DNA of 64,000 nucleotides from Streptococcus azizii (GTDB taxonomy: Bacteria; Bacillota; Bacilli; Lactobacillales; Streptococcaceae). The notes beneath the pieces were generated by a model. That model saw only the letters and a program-made list of their open reading frames with translations, was not told the origin of the DNA and did no database searches. Positions 1 through 7,635 of this stretch are shown here, one piece after another (position 1 is the stretch's first letter; the number at the start of each line of letters is the position of its first letter). The stretch covers positions 1 to 64,000 of the forward strand of contig NZ_MSPR01000001.1 of the NCBI RefSeq assembly GCF_001984715.1, read 5' to 3'. The position numbers and the translations under genes are program-made.

Positions 1-116
1 TTACTCACCCGTTCGCAACTCTTCCAGAAGAGCAAGCTCTCCTTTTAGCGTTCTACTTGCATGTATTAGGCACGCCGCCAGCGTTCGTCCTGAGCCAGGA
101 TCAAACTCTCATTAAA
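1..116 (-). rRNA. 16S ribosomal RNA, 5' end (partial)
   Basis: The reverse complement begins TTTTAATGAGAGTTTGATCC and continues through the universal GAGTTTGATCCTGGCTCAG and GCGGCGTGCCTAATACATGC blocks into variable region V1 and GCGAACGGGTGAGTAA. This is the 5' end of a streptococcal-type 16S gene running off the left edge. The mature 5' end is placed at about 116 by comparison with the E. coli molecule and could be off by a few bases. A strong promoter and a boxA-like leader lie upstream. Confidence 0.97.
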
Positions 117-269
117 ATAATCGTTTGTCCGGCTAAGCACTCTGGCTTATCCGTTTATTGTTCTTTTGTTCATTGACGATTTATCTGCTTGATAAATCAC
201 CCTGCACGTTTGGTTCGTCTTCTTTAATTTTCAAAGGTCTTGCGCCGCTCCTCAAGCGACAACTATATC

Positions 270-298
270 AGTATATCACCTTCTTATTCCTTTGTCAA
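270..298 (-). promoter_or_regulatory. rRNA operon promoter
   Basis: On the minus strand there is TTGACA (293-298), exactly 17 bases, then TATACT (270-275), about 155 bases before the 16S 5' end. A/T-rich runs just upstream (300-345) look like an UP element. In the leader at about 228-238, CTTTGAAAA resembles the boxA antitermination signal of rRNA operons. The 118-407 stretch holds only this leader and promoter; no gene is visible in it. Confidence 0.85.
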
Positions 299-415
299 CT
301 ACTTTTTTTATTTTTTTTACCTTTTTTGGACTTTTTTTTGACAAATTTTCAAATTTTCGACTCCTTTTGTTATTCTATCGAAAATATCTCCTACAATTCC
401 TGCATTTTATAGTTA

Positions 416-952
416 TTAAGTTTTAAAATAGTAATTCAACGATTCATTTATAGATTCGCATTGTGGTAATAATTCTATGATTGCTTTCTTTAAGTTTGCC
501 CAAGCAGTTTCAATTGGATTTAATTCCGGTGAATAAGGAGGTAAGCGCAGAAAGAAGTGGTGATGTTCAATACAAAGCTCATCTAGTTGCTTCTTGGGGT
601 GAAACGTCGCATTATCCATCACAATAACATGAGTTTCAGATAAGGAGGGTAACAGCTCCTCTGAAAACCACTTCATAAAAAAGTCACTGGTCATACTTTC
701 TTTGTAAATCATCGGAGCTACAAATTGATCTCCAATTTGACCAGCTACAACTGAAATGCGCTCAAACCTTCTTCCACTAATCTTCTCCAGAACCTTATGT
801 CCCCTAGGAGCTCTCGCTCGTGGGCGTGTTAAATAAGTGTCGATGCCGGTTTCATCAATGTAGATGATTGGATAGCCGGATAGGAGTTGGAGAATGGTTG
901 AGAACTGCTGGACTTTTCCTGCGTCCTGCTCTTTATAAGTTGTTGTCTTTTT
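416..952 (-). CDS. IS630 transposase OrfB (DDE part)
   Basis: This frame opens in the A7 tract at 952 and reads KKTTTYKEQDAGKV through to the stop at 416. The DDE triad is present: IDETGID (first Asp), VIVMDNATFH (second Asp) and NPIETAWANLKK (Glu). There is no good start codon of its own at the left of the frame, so it is probably expressed only as a frameshift fusion with OrfA. An internal ATG at 712 would give only the last 98 residues and lose the first Asp. I see no internal stop, so the element may still be active. Confidence 0.85.
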   Translation of the reverse strand, partial: KKTTTYKEQDAGKVQQFSTILQLLSGYPIIYIDETGIDTYLTRPRARAPRGHKVLEKISGRRFERISVVAGQIGDQFVAPMIYKESMTSDFFMKWFSEELLPSLSETHVIVMDNATFHPKKQLDELCIEHHHFFLRLPPYSPELNPIETAWANLKKAIIELLPQCESINESLNYYFKT

Positions 953-1262
953 TTAAAGTTATTTTGAGTTTCTTTAAAGCAGCCCAAACAGACTGCGGTG
1001 TGCAATCAAACTGTTCAGCTATTTCACGGAGAAAGGCATCTGGATGTGCTGAGACAAACTTCTGAAGTTGATCCAGTGGCAATTTTCTAGGACGTGGGGA
1101 ACGCTTTTTAACCGCCAAAGTCCCGTGATGTTTTAACTGTTGTTCCCATAAATAGAGAGTGTTTACGCTAATATCAAAGAGCTGACAAGCTTCTTTACGA
1201 GTATGACCTTCGTCTTGAACAAACGAAATCACTCGTTTTCTAAAATCTAAATCATATGCCAT
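933..1262 (-). CDS. IS630 transposase OrfA (HTH part)
   Basis: 109 residues beginning MAYDLDFRKRVISFVQDEGH, the standard opening of IS630 OrfA. A helix-turn-helix lies around residues 15-45 (KEACQLFDISVNTLYLWEQQ) and a second winged-helix-like segment at 65-100. It ends shortly after a run of seven A residues (948-954, minus strand) that overlaps the start of the catalytic frame, so the complete transposase probably needs a frameshift there. By my count the shift is +1 (or -2). The same tract could also allow transcriptional slippage. Confidence 0.9.
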   Translation of the reverse strand: MAYDLDFRKRVISFVQDEGHTRKEACQLFDISVNTLYLWEQQLKHHGTLAVKKRSPRPRKLPLDQLQKFVSAHPDAFLREIAEQFDCTPQSVWAALKKLKITLKKDNNL

Positions 1263-1390
1263 AACTTTAGTATACCATAATTACTGATTTAAAACTGATT
1301 GACTATACTGCATCGTGCTTGAGGAAAATATGAAGAGATATTACCTATAGACGACAAGACTGCTTGTGCTGTATTCACAACAACTAAAAA

Positions 1391-1422
1391 TAGTAGCAAG
1401 TTCATGACTTACTACTTTCTTT
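1391..1422 (-). terminator. Terminator after the opp operon
   Basis: On the minus strand AGTAGTAAGT and ACTTGCTACT form a stem around the loop CATGA, followed by a T-rich run. It lies 16 bases past the oppC stop. The rest of 1307-1437 shows no feature. Confidence 0.6.
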
Positions 1423-1437
1423 TCTATAATATAGAAA

Positions 1438-2340
1438 TTAACCTAAGCGTTGTTTTGCATCAGCTGCCCTTTGGAAGGCTTGGCCAACATAGTTGATACA
1501 TAACATCATCACTAAGATAAAGATTGCTGCAGGTAACCAAATCCAGGTTTTGTTTTCCAAAACTTCGGCACTTCTGGCATTGGCAATCAAGGTCCCTAAA
1601 CTTGGAACTGTCGCTGGGAGACCAAAGCCAAGATAGGTCAGCGAGGTTTCAATCCCGATGTTACCAGCAAAGTTCAAGGTCAAGTTAACAATGACTAAAG
1701 AACTTAAGTTTGGGAGAATCTCGCGGAACATGATCATAAAATCACTTGTTCCAAGTGTTTTAGAAGCGTTAACATAGTCCAAACTTGCTTCAGATAAGGT
1801 ACGTGTCCTAAACAGACGTGCCTTGTAGGTCCAGCCAAACAAACTCATAATGAAGATAAAGTGGTAGATAGTATAGTTCTTAACAACTGTAACAAAGACG
1901 ATAATCATCATCAGGGTTGGTAAAATCAAGATAAAATCTACAATTCGCATCAAAAAACCATCAAATTTACCACCGTAGTAGCCAGCCACGATTCCTAGTG
2001 AGACACCGACAAGACTGGTTAGAATAGTGATGGAAAAACCAATGATAATTGAGTTGCGAGCACCAATAATCAGCTGACCAAAAATATCTCGTCCACCTTC
2101 ATCCGTTCCCAAAATATGTCCATCTACTCCCGGTTCAAGGTAGCGGCCGAGTAAGTTAACTTTCATGACTTCTTCTTGGTTCATAATCATAGCGCCAACA
2201 AAGACACTGACTAATATGGCACCCAGTAGAAAGAGTGAAACCAAGGCAACCTTATCTTTTGTAAATTCTCGAGCAATGACACGTAGCCCTCCAGGAGGTG
2301 TAGATGCCGTGCTTTTATCTATTTTTTTATCTTTACTCAC
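1438..2340 (-). CDS. oppC: Oligopeptide ABC transporter permease OppC
   Basis: 300 residues. An N-terminal cytoplasmic stretch is followed by a first membrane segment at about 33-53 (ALVSLFLLGAILVSVFVGAM), then the usual periplasm-side loop with HILGTDEGGRDIFGQLIIGA and five further membrane segments. The EAA-type coupling loop is DYVNASKTLGTSDFMIMFRE. OppC pairs with OppB to form the membrane channel for oligopeptide import. It is the last gene of oppDFBC, 11 bases after oppB, and ends before a hairpin terminator. Length and motifs match the family; opp and the related app/dpp systems cannot be separated from sequence alone. Confidence 0.93.
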   Translation of the reverse strand: MSKDKKIDKSTASTPPGGLRVIAREFTKDKVALVSLFLLGAILVSVFVGAMIMNQEEVMKVNLLGRYLEPGVDGHILGTDEGGRDIFGQLIIGARNSIIIGFSITILTSLVGVSLGIVAGYYGGKFDGFLMRIVDFILILPTLMMIIVFVTVVKNYTIYHFIFIMSLFGWTYKARLFRTRTLSEASLDYVNASKTLGTSDFMIMFREILPNLSSLVIVNLTLNFAGNIGIETSLTYLGFGLPATVPSLGTLIANARSAEVLENKTWIWLPAAIFILVMMLCINYVGQAFQRAADAKQRLG

Positions 2341-2351
2341 ACTTCTCCTCC

Positions 2352-3308
2352 TTACTTGACCCGAATCCGTGGATCGACAATACTCATGATGATATCAGAC
2401 AATAAGGTTCCAACCAAGGTCCCAAATCCAAACATCAACAAAAGTGCTAAAATAACACTATAATCACGACCTGAAAGAGAGCTGATAAACAGTTGTCCAA
2501 TCCCTGGATAGGTAAAGATATTCTCCACAAATACTGAACCTGTAATCAAACCTGTCAGTTCGTATCCTAAGAAAGCTGCGATTGGCAAAATGGAATTTCG
2601 GAAAATATGACGGTTGTAAACAACTTTTTCTGGCACCCCTTTGGCACGAGCTGTACGAACATAGTCCTGAGCCTTAGCATCAATCACACCCGTTCGCAGA
2701 TATTGAATCGTGCTCGTTGTTGATAAGATGGCGAGCGTCAAGGCTGGTAAAATCATATGATGTAAGCGACTGAGAATCGCTTCTAGACCAACGACCCCTG
2801 AAGCCATCGAACCACGCGTTGGGAACCAACCAAGGGAGAATCCAAACAACCATAACAACAAGATGGCAAAGATAAAGACGGGAGTTGAGTAGGTTAAAAA
2901 GTTATACACGTTGATGATTTTATCTGCTATAGAATTTTGATAGCGTCCTGCAATCATACCAAGCGGCAAGGCAATCATATAGGTAATCACCATGGTCAAA
3001 AGAGACAACCAGATGGTGTTATTCAAACGCTGCATGATGATGGTGCTAACAGGCTGTTTAAAGAAAACACTCTGACCAAAGTCCCCATGCAAGATATTGC
3101 CAATCCAGCGGAAATATTGGATATGAATCGGGTCATAATAGCCATACTGAATACGCAACCGTTCAATCGCTTCCGGGTCAATATTTGGATCCACTTGTCC
3201 TGTAAACGGATCACCAGGCATCAATTTAGCAAATGCAAAAGCAATAATACTCAGAAGAATAAGCTGAGGAATCATAAGTAAGAAACGACGTAATACTGTT
3301 TTCCACAT
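2352..3308 (-). CDS. oppB: Oligopeptide ABC transporter permease OppB
   Basis: 318 residues, starting MWKTVLRRFLLMIPQLILLS, the typical OppB/DppB N-terminal membrane segment. LMPGDPFTGQ follows at about 29-38, then further membrane segments. The coupling loop is DYVRTARAKGVPEKVVYNRH, and the C-terminus PRIRVK is standard for the family. It forms the channel with OppC. The start lies 2 bases after the oppF stop, so translation is likely coupled. Nothing is unusual in length or motifs. Confidence 0.94.
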   Translation of the reverse strand: MWKTVLRRFLLMIPQLILLSIIAFAFAKLMPGDPFTGQVDPNIDPEAIERLRIQYGYYDPIHIQYFRWIGNILHGDFGQSVFFKQPVSTIIMQRLNNTIWLSLLTMVITYMIALPLGMIAGRYQNSIADKIINVYNFLTYSTPVFIFAILLLWLFGFSLGWFPTRGSMASGVVGLEAILSRLHHMILPALTLAILSTTSTIQYLRTGVIDAKAQDYVRTARAKGVPEKVVYNRHIFRNSILPIAAFLGYELTGLITGSVFVENIFTYPGIGQLFISSLSGRDYSVILALLLMFGFGTLVGTLLSDIIMSIVDPRIRVK

Positions 3309-3310
3309 CC

Positions 3311-4255
3311 TTAGATACCTCCTTTCGTTTCTGGTAAAGCAACTTGATGAGTCGCTGCAAATGTTTTCAAATCAAAGACACGCCCGTTCTCATCGTAGAA
3401 GATGCTTTGTTTTTCAAGATATTCTTGCTCCGCTGCTAATCGGCGTTCTTTATTTTGCACGCGGTTAACTGGATCGATACTTGGAATTGCCGACAACAAG
3501 CGTTTGGTATAAATATGCTGTGGATGATTATAAATATCTTCTTTGGTTCCTGTCTCCACAAAACGACCGCGGTACATGATGTATAGTTCATCACACATGT
3601 GTTGAACAACACCGAGGTCATGGGAAATAAACAGATAACTCAGTTTATATTCATCCTGAATACGTTTCATATAGTTCAATACTTGTGCTTGGACAGACAA
3701 GTCTAGAGCGGATACTGGCTCGTCAGCAATAATCAAGCGTGGATTGCTTGCCAAGGCACGAGCGACACCGATACGCTGGCGTTGTCCACCCGAAAATTCA
3801 TGCGGGTATTTCACAAGCGCTTCTTCTGTCAAACCAATCGTATCCAACAAGCGTAGGACACGCTTCTTTTCTTCATCTGGTGACACACGGTCGAAATTCC
3901 GAATAGGCTCTGCGATAATATCCAAAATCCGTTTTTTAGGATTAAAACTGGAAAGCGAATCTTGGAAAATCATTTGGACATCCCGATTAAAATTCCCCTT
4001 TTTGCGACGGGGCTTATTGGTCACATCTTGTCCTTCGTAGATAATCTCCCCAGCTGTTGCACGTTCCAATCCGATAATCGTTTTCCCGATTGTCGATTTA
4101 CCAGAACCCGATTCTCCCACGAGACCATAGGTTTTTCCTTCTTCAAAGTGAAGATGAACGCCATCCACAGCATAAACATAATCTGTAATGCGATTGAAGA
4201 AGCCACTACGAATTGGATAATGAACTTTTAAATCTTTTACTTCAATAAATCCCAT
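3311..4255 (-). CDS. oppF: Oligopeptide ABC transporter ATPase OppF
   Basis: 314 residues. ABC ATPase with Walker A GESGSGKST (about residues 47-55), signature FSGGQRQRIG and Walker B LIIADEPVSALD, then the C-terminal extension typical of the OppF group. It energises import together with OppD. Its ATG overlaps the oppD stop by one base (TAATG), a sign of translational coupling. All catalytic motifs are intact. Confidence 0.95.
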   Translation of the reverse strand: MGFIEVKDLKVHYPIRSGFFNRITDYVYAVDGVHLHFEEGKTYGLVGESGSGKSTIGKTIIGLERATAGEIIYEGQDVTNKPRRKKGNFNRDVQMIFQDSLSSFNPKKRILDIIAEPIRNFDRVSPDEEKKRVLRLLDTIGLTEEALVKYPHEFSGGQRQRIGVARALASNPRLIIADEPVSALDLSVQAQVLNYMKRIQDEYKLSYLFISHDLGVVQHMCDELYIMYRGRFVETGTKEDIYNHPQHIYTKRLLSAIPSIDPVNRVQNKERRLAAEQEYLEKQSIFYDENGRVFDLKTFAATHQVALPETKGGI

Positions 4256-5256
4256 TAGTTCGTTTCTCCTTCAAAATAGAATGTTTCATGGCAGGTACAG
4301 CGGACAAAATGCCCTGCTGACACTTCATGCATGGTAGGATTTACTTCATGGGCATCCGCACCAATCCAAGGAATACGCGGTGCAAAGCGACAACCTGTAC
4401 GAGGCATTTTCGTCAGCGGCGGTACAACTCCGTTAATCACATGTAAATCGCCACCTTCATCACTTGATTGGGGATTGGATTTTAATAGGGAACGAGTGTA
4501 GGGGTGTCTTGGATTGGTAAACAGCTCTTCAACTGGTGCCACTTCCACAAACTGTCCTCCATACATGACAGCTACACGGTCTGCGGTCTCTGCCACCACA
4601 CCAAGGTCATGGGTGATTAAGATGATACCCGAGCCAGTCTCTGCTTGAATGTCATTCAATAAATCCAAAATCTGTGCCTGAATGGTCACATCAAGAGCCG
4701 TGGTTGGTTCGTCGGCAATAATAATCGGTGGTTTACATGACAAGGCAATGGCAATAACAATCCGTTGGCGCATACCCCCTGATAGCTCGTGTGGGTATTG
4801 TTTAAAGGTCCGTTTTGGATTTGGAATGCCAACTTGTTCCAACAATTCTAAGACACGCTCTGTCCGCTCTTCAGCAGTCATACTTGTATGGTAGTAGAGT
4901 GCCTCATCGATTTGTGCCCCAATCGTCATCAAAGGGTTCAAAGAAGCCAATGGGTCTTGGAAAATCATTCCAATATCATTTCCACGAATCTTATTGTAAT
5001 CCGTTTCACTCATTCCAACTAGCTCTTTGTCCTTGTATTGGATCTTACCCTTAATATTGGTATTCAATGGATTGTGAAGTCCCATAATAGTGGTCGCCAA
5101 GGTTGATTTTCCACATCCCGATTCTCCGACAATCGCTAAAATTTCATTTTTTTGTAGATCAATCGACACACCATCAACAGCATCATAAAACTCATCACCG
5201 ATACGGAAACCGACGTGTAGGTCATTAATCTCTAAAAGCGGGGTTCCATTTGTCAC
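4255..5256 (-). CDS. oppD: Oligopeptide ABC transporter ATPase OppD
   Basis: 333 residues. Walker A GESGCGKST at about 44-52, signature LSGGMRQR at about 159-166 and Walker B PIIIADEPTTALD at about 177-189. The C-terminal oligopeptide/dipeptide domain carries GCRFAPRIPW near residue 295; many relatives have a further Cys there (APRCP) and this one has Ile. It is the first gene of oppDFBC. A 370-base gap with a terminator separates it from oppA upstream, so it is either read through from oppA at reduced level or has its own weak promoter. Confidence 0.95.
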   Translation of the reverse strand: MTNGTPLLEINDLHVGFRIGDEFYDAVDGVSIDLQKNEILAIVGESGCGKSTLATTIMGLHNPLNTNIKGKIQYKDKELVGMSETDYNKIRGNDIGMIFQDPLASLNPLMTIGAQIDEALYYHTSMTAEERTERVLELLEQVGIPNPKRTFKQYPHELSGGMRQRIVIAIALSCKPPIIIADEPTTALDVTIQAQILDLLNDIQAETGSGIILITHDLGVVAETADRVAVMYGGQFVEVAPVEELFTNPRHPYTRSLLKSNPQSSDEGGDLHVINGVVPPLTKMPRTGCRFAPRIPWIGADAHEVNPTMHEVSAGHFVRCTCHETFYFEGETN

Positions 5257-5506
5257 GCTTTTCCTCCTTCGTCAACAGCCGAGCTGCCTGTCAATAAAAA
5301 ATAGAATATTTATCCTATTCTATCATACTTTCCCCTCCTCTGCCAACTATTTCAACAGCAGGCAAGGGGGATTTTCATCCTATTTCTCTGAAAAACTGCC
5401 ATCCTTTGTTCGTTTTTTTTACTAAAATATGAAAAAGAAACAAGGCACAAAGAGTAGAATGTTCGAGACTGAGCACTATATCGCGCTACTCTCCGATAAA
5501 ACAGAT

Positions 5507-5562
5507 AAAAAACGAACAAATATTGGTTTTCTGTCTCCGATAATCAATCTTTGTTCGTTTTT
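5507..5562 (-). terminator. Terminator/attenuator between oppA and oppDFBC
   Basis: A long inverted repeat, AAAAACGAACAAA at 5508-5520 against its complement at 5550-5562, is followed on the minus strand by TTTTTT. It lies 67 bases past the oppA stop. A second copy of the half-stem TTTGTTCGTTTTTTTT occurs on the plus strand at about 5405-5420 and could pair with the left arm as an alternative. No gene is visible in 5257-5628. Confidence 0.75.
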
Positions 5563-5628
5563 GATGTTATAATCAAGCTCTCTTTGCTCTATCATAACAG
5601 ATTTTATGAAAATGTTTCCGGTAGAATC

Positions 5629-7425
5629 TTACTCAGCAACACCTTTATCAGCTGTCAATTCAACTTTTTCCCACTGAGCGGCTGAGGCTTTAGAAGCTGA
5701 ACCGTAGTAAGTATCCCAGTTTTTCACGCGTTTATTGATAGCTGTCACAGCTTCTGACTCAAACAACGGGATTGCAAAAGCCTCGTTGAAGGCATTTTCT
5801 TGCCATTTCTTATAGTTTTCAAGGTTTGTCTTCTTATCAAATGATTCAACTGATCCGATTGCTTCGAGCAACTTCGTATTGTCATCTGATACAAAACGAG
5901 ACATGTTGAACTTGTTGGTTGGTCCCCACATGTTTGGCATTGGATCATAACCAGTAGACCAGCCACCTAGATAGGCATCGATATTCTCATCGTTGGCTTG
6001 AACCATATCATAGAATGAATTCAATTCAATGGTACGTCCTGTGTAAAGCTCAACGTTTAAGCCAACTTCCTTCCACCAGGCTAGATATTGTTGTACGAGG
6101 GCTTCATTTGCTTCTGTACGCTTACGAGCTGCTAGACTGATTTTAAACGGTTTGCCGTCTTTTCCTTCACGGATCCCATCGCCATCCACATCTTTATAAC
6201 CCGCTTCATCAAGTAATTTGTTGGCTTTTTCTGGATTGTAGGCAAAACCTTCCATCTCTGAATCATGAAGATCCCCGAAGAATGAGATAATCAGTGATGT
6301 CGCTGGGTGGTACAAGCCATTATATAATTTTTCCCCAGCTGTCTTGGTATCAAGAGCATATCCCATCGCTTGGCGCAGTTTTGCATCGTTCATTTTCGCA
6401 TCAGGATTCATCACATTCTTCTTGGATGCCTCATCATATTTTCCGAAATTAAACGATAGGTACTCATAAGATGACTCCAACTGACCAAGGAGGGTCACAT
6501 TTGTTAAGTTTTTGTAAGAATCCAACTGATCCACAGGCATGTCAGCAACATCATAGTGACCTGCTTTCATTTCTGAAACAATCGTATCTGGCGATACAAT
6601 GTCCATCTTCAAGCTATCCACTTTTGGTTTACCCTTGAAGTAATGCTCGTTTGCTTCAAACGTAATAGATTCACCATTGACAACTTCTTTCACCTTAAAC
6701 GGTCCCATCCCTACAATTTTTGTGGTGGCACGGGCATACTCACTCTTTTCCCAATCAGCCACTGGAATGTCTTTAAAGAGGTGTTTTGGCGTAACATAAG
6801 ATGGTACAGCTCCACCAGCATACATCATGGATGGCTTCATCTCTTTCACAGTTAACACTGCTGTATAGTCATCTACTTTTTCAATGCCTGAAATCTTGTC
6901 AGCTGTCCCTGCGACAAACTCATCCATACCGACGATATTTGTAAATTTTTCATCAAAACGGACACCCGTATAGCCTTTATCCGCCATTTTTTCAATGGTA
7001 AAGAGGTAGTCATCAATAGTAAATGGCTCGCCATCTGACCACTTATAGTCCTTACCTGTCAAAGTCACCGTGATTTTTTTAGCTTCTGTATCAAAGTCTA
7101 CTTTTGCAAGACCCGAATCATCTAGTTTACGACTGCCATCGTAGCCGAACATACTGATATCAACCATATTCCCAAAAGCTGTATCAACGGTCTGTTGCCT
7201 CAACTCATCAATCATGAGCCCTGTTGTAGCAGATGCTGCCACAACCGCATACTTAAACTGTCCGCCTTTAATCGCTGAACCCTCATGAGTCACTTCGGCT
7301 GGAAAACTCAAATTGGCTTCCGCCGCACCCTTGCTAGATGAACTTTTTGAACCACAGGCTGCAAGCGCTGCGACAGATAACAATGCTACACCTGCACGGG
7401 TGAGCATTTTTGTAGACTTATTCAT
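5629..7425 (-). CDS. oppA: Oligopeptide-binding lipoprotein OppA
   Basis: 598 residues from the ATG at 7425, which has AGAGGTG about 5 bases upstream; an in-frame ATG at 7446 has no such site. The signal peptide ends in the lipobox LAAC (ALLSVAALAACGSK), so the protein is a lipoprotein on the outer face of the membrane. The rest is a family 5 solute-binding protein (SBP_bac_5), with GPFKVKEV, a region like LRQAMGYALD near the middle, and a calcium-like loop DEAGYKDVDGDGIREG. It captures oligopeptides for OppBCDF. It is first in the cluster and separated from oppD by a terminator, which would give excess binding protein over channel. Confidence 0.94.
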   Translation of the reverse strand: MNKSTKMLTRAGVALLSVAALAACGSKSSSSKGAAEANLSFPAEVTHEGSAIKGGQFKYAVVAASATTGLMIDELRQQTVDTAFGNMVDISMFGYDGSRKLDDSGLAKVDFDTEAKKITVTLTGKDYKWSDGEPFTIDDYLFTIEKMADKGYTGVRFDEKFTNIVGMDEFVAGTADKISGIEKVDDYTAVLTVKEMKPSMMYAGGAVPSYVTPKHLFKDIPVADWEKSEYARATTKIVGMGPFKVKEVVNGESITFEANEHYFKGKPKVDSLKMDIVSPDTIVSEMKAGHYDVADMPVDQLDSYKNLTNVTLLGQLESSYEYLSFNFGKYDEASKKNVMNPDAKMNDAKLRQAMGYALDTKTAGEKLYNGLYHPATSLIISFFGDLHDSEMEGFAYNPEKANKLLDEAGYKDVDGDGIREGKDGKPFKISLAARKRTEANEALVQQYLAWWKEVGLNVELYTGRTIELNSFYDMVQANDENIDAYLGGWSTGYDPMPNMWGPTNKFNMSRFVSDDNTKLLEAIGSVESFDKKTNLENYKKWQENAFNEAFAIPLFESEAVTAINKRVKNWDTYYGSASKASAAQWEKVELTADKGVAE

Positions 7426-7475
7426 AAAACACCTCTTTGTATTCATATAGTAAAGACTTCATGTCTATAGAAAGT

Positions 7476-7484
7476 ATTATACCA
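7476..7484 (-). promoter_or_regulatory. Extended -10 promoter of oppA
   Basis: The minus strand reads TGGTATAAT, an extended -10 box, about 50 bases before the oppA start. The -35 region is poor. A CodY-like half match (TTTTTATCAGAAAATG) lies nearby at about 7510-7526 but has about four mismatches to AATTTTCWGAAAATT, so CodY control is only a possibility. Confidence 0.55.
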
Positions 7485-7595
7485 TAAACTTTTCTTAAAA
7501 AAAGGGTTTTTATCAGAAAATGTTGCAAAAGGCGTAATTTTCATTATTTTCAGACTACTTTCATAGAGATTTCATCCAAGCACTTCCTTACTTTA

Positions 7596-7604
7596 TGATA
7601 TAAT
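7596..7604 (+). promoter_or_regulatory. Extended -10 promoter of the dacA-like gene
   Basis: TGATATAAT at 7596-7604 is an extended -10 element, about 30 bases before the start of the dacA-like gene. Confidence 0.6.
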
Positions 7605-7635
7605 AGGACTACTATAAAGCGAGGTTCCATTGAAT

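Larger units (their letters stand above)
408..1306 (-). mobile_element. IS630-family insertion sequence, complete
   Basis: The 899-bp element is bounded by imperfect inverted repeats of about 26 bp (408-433 and 1282-1306). Both begin TATAGT and share the AGTTTTAAA core, and TA lies at each outer edge, as expected for TA-targeting IS630/Tc1 elements. Two overlapping frames encode the N-terminal DNA-binding part and the DDE catalytic part. It resembles the pneumococcal IS630-Spn1 type. It sits between the opp operon and the rRNA promoter, about 110 bp upstream of the -35 box. Confidence 0.9.

Noticed and set aside
7500-7550. CodY box upstream of oppA
   Set aside because: Best match has about four mismatches; kept only as a possibility.
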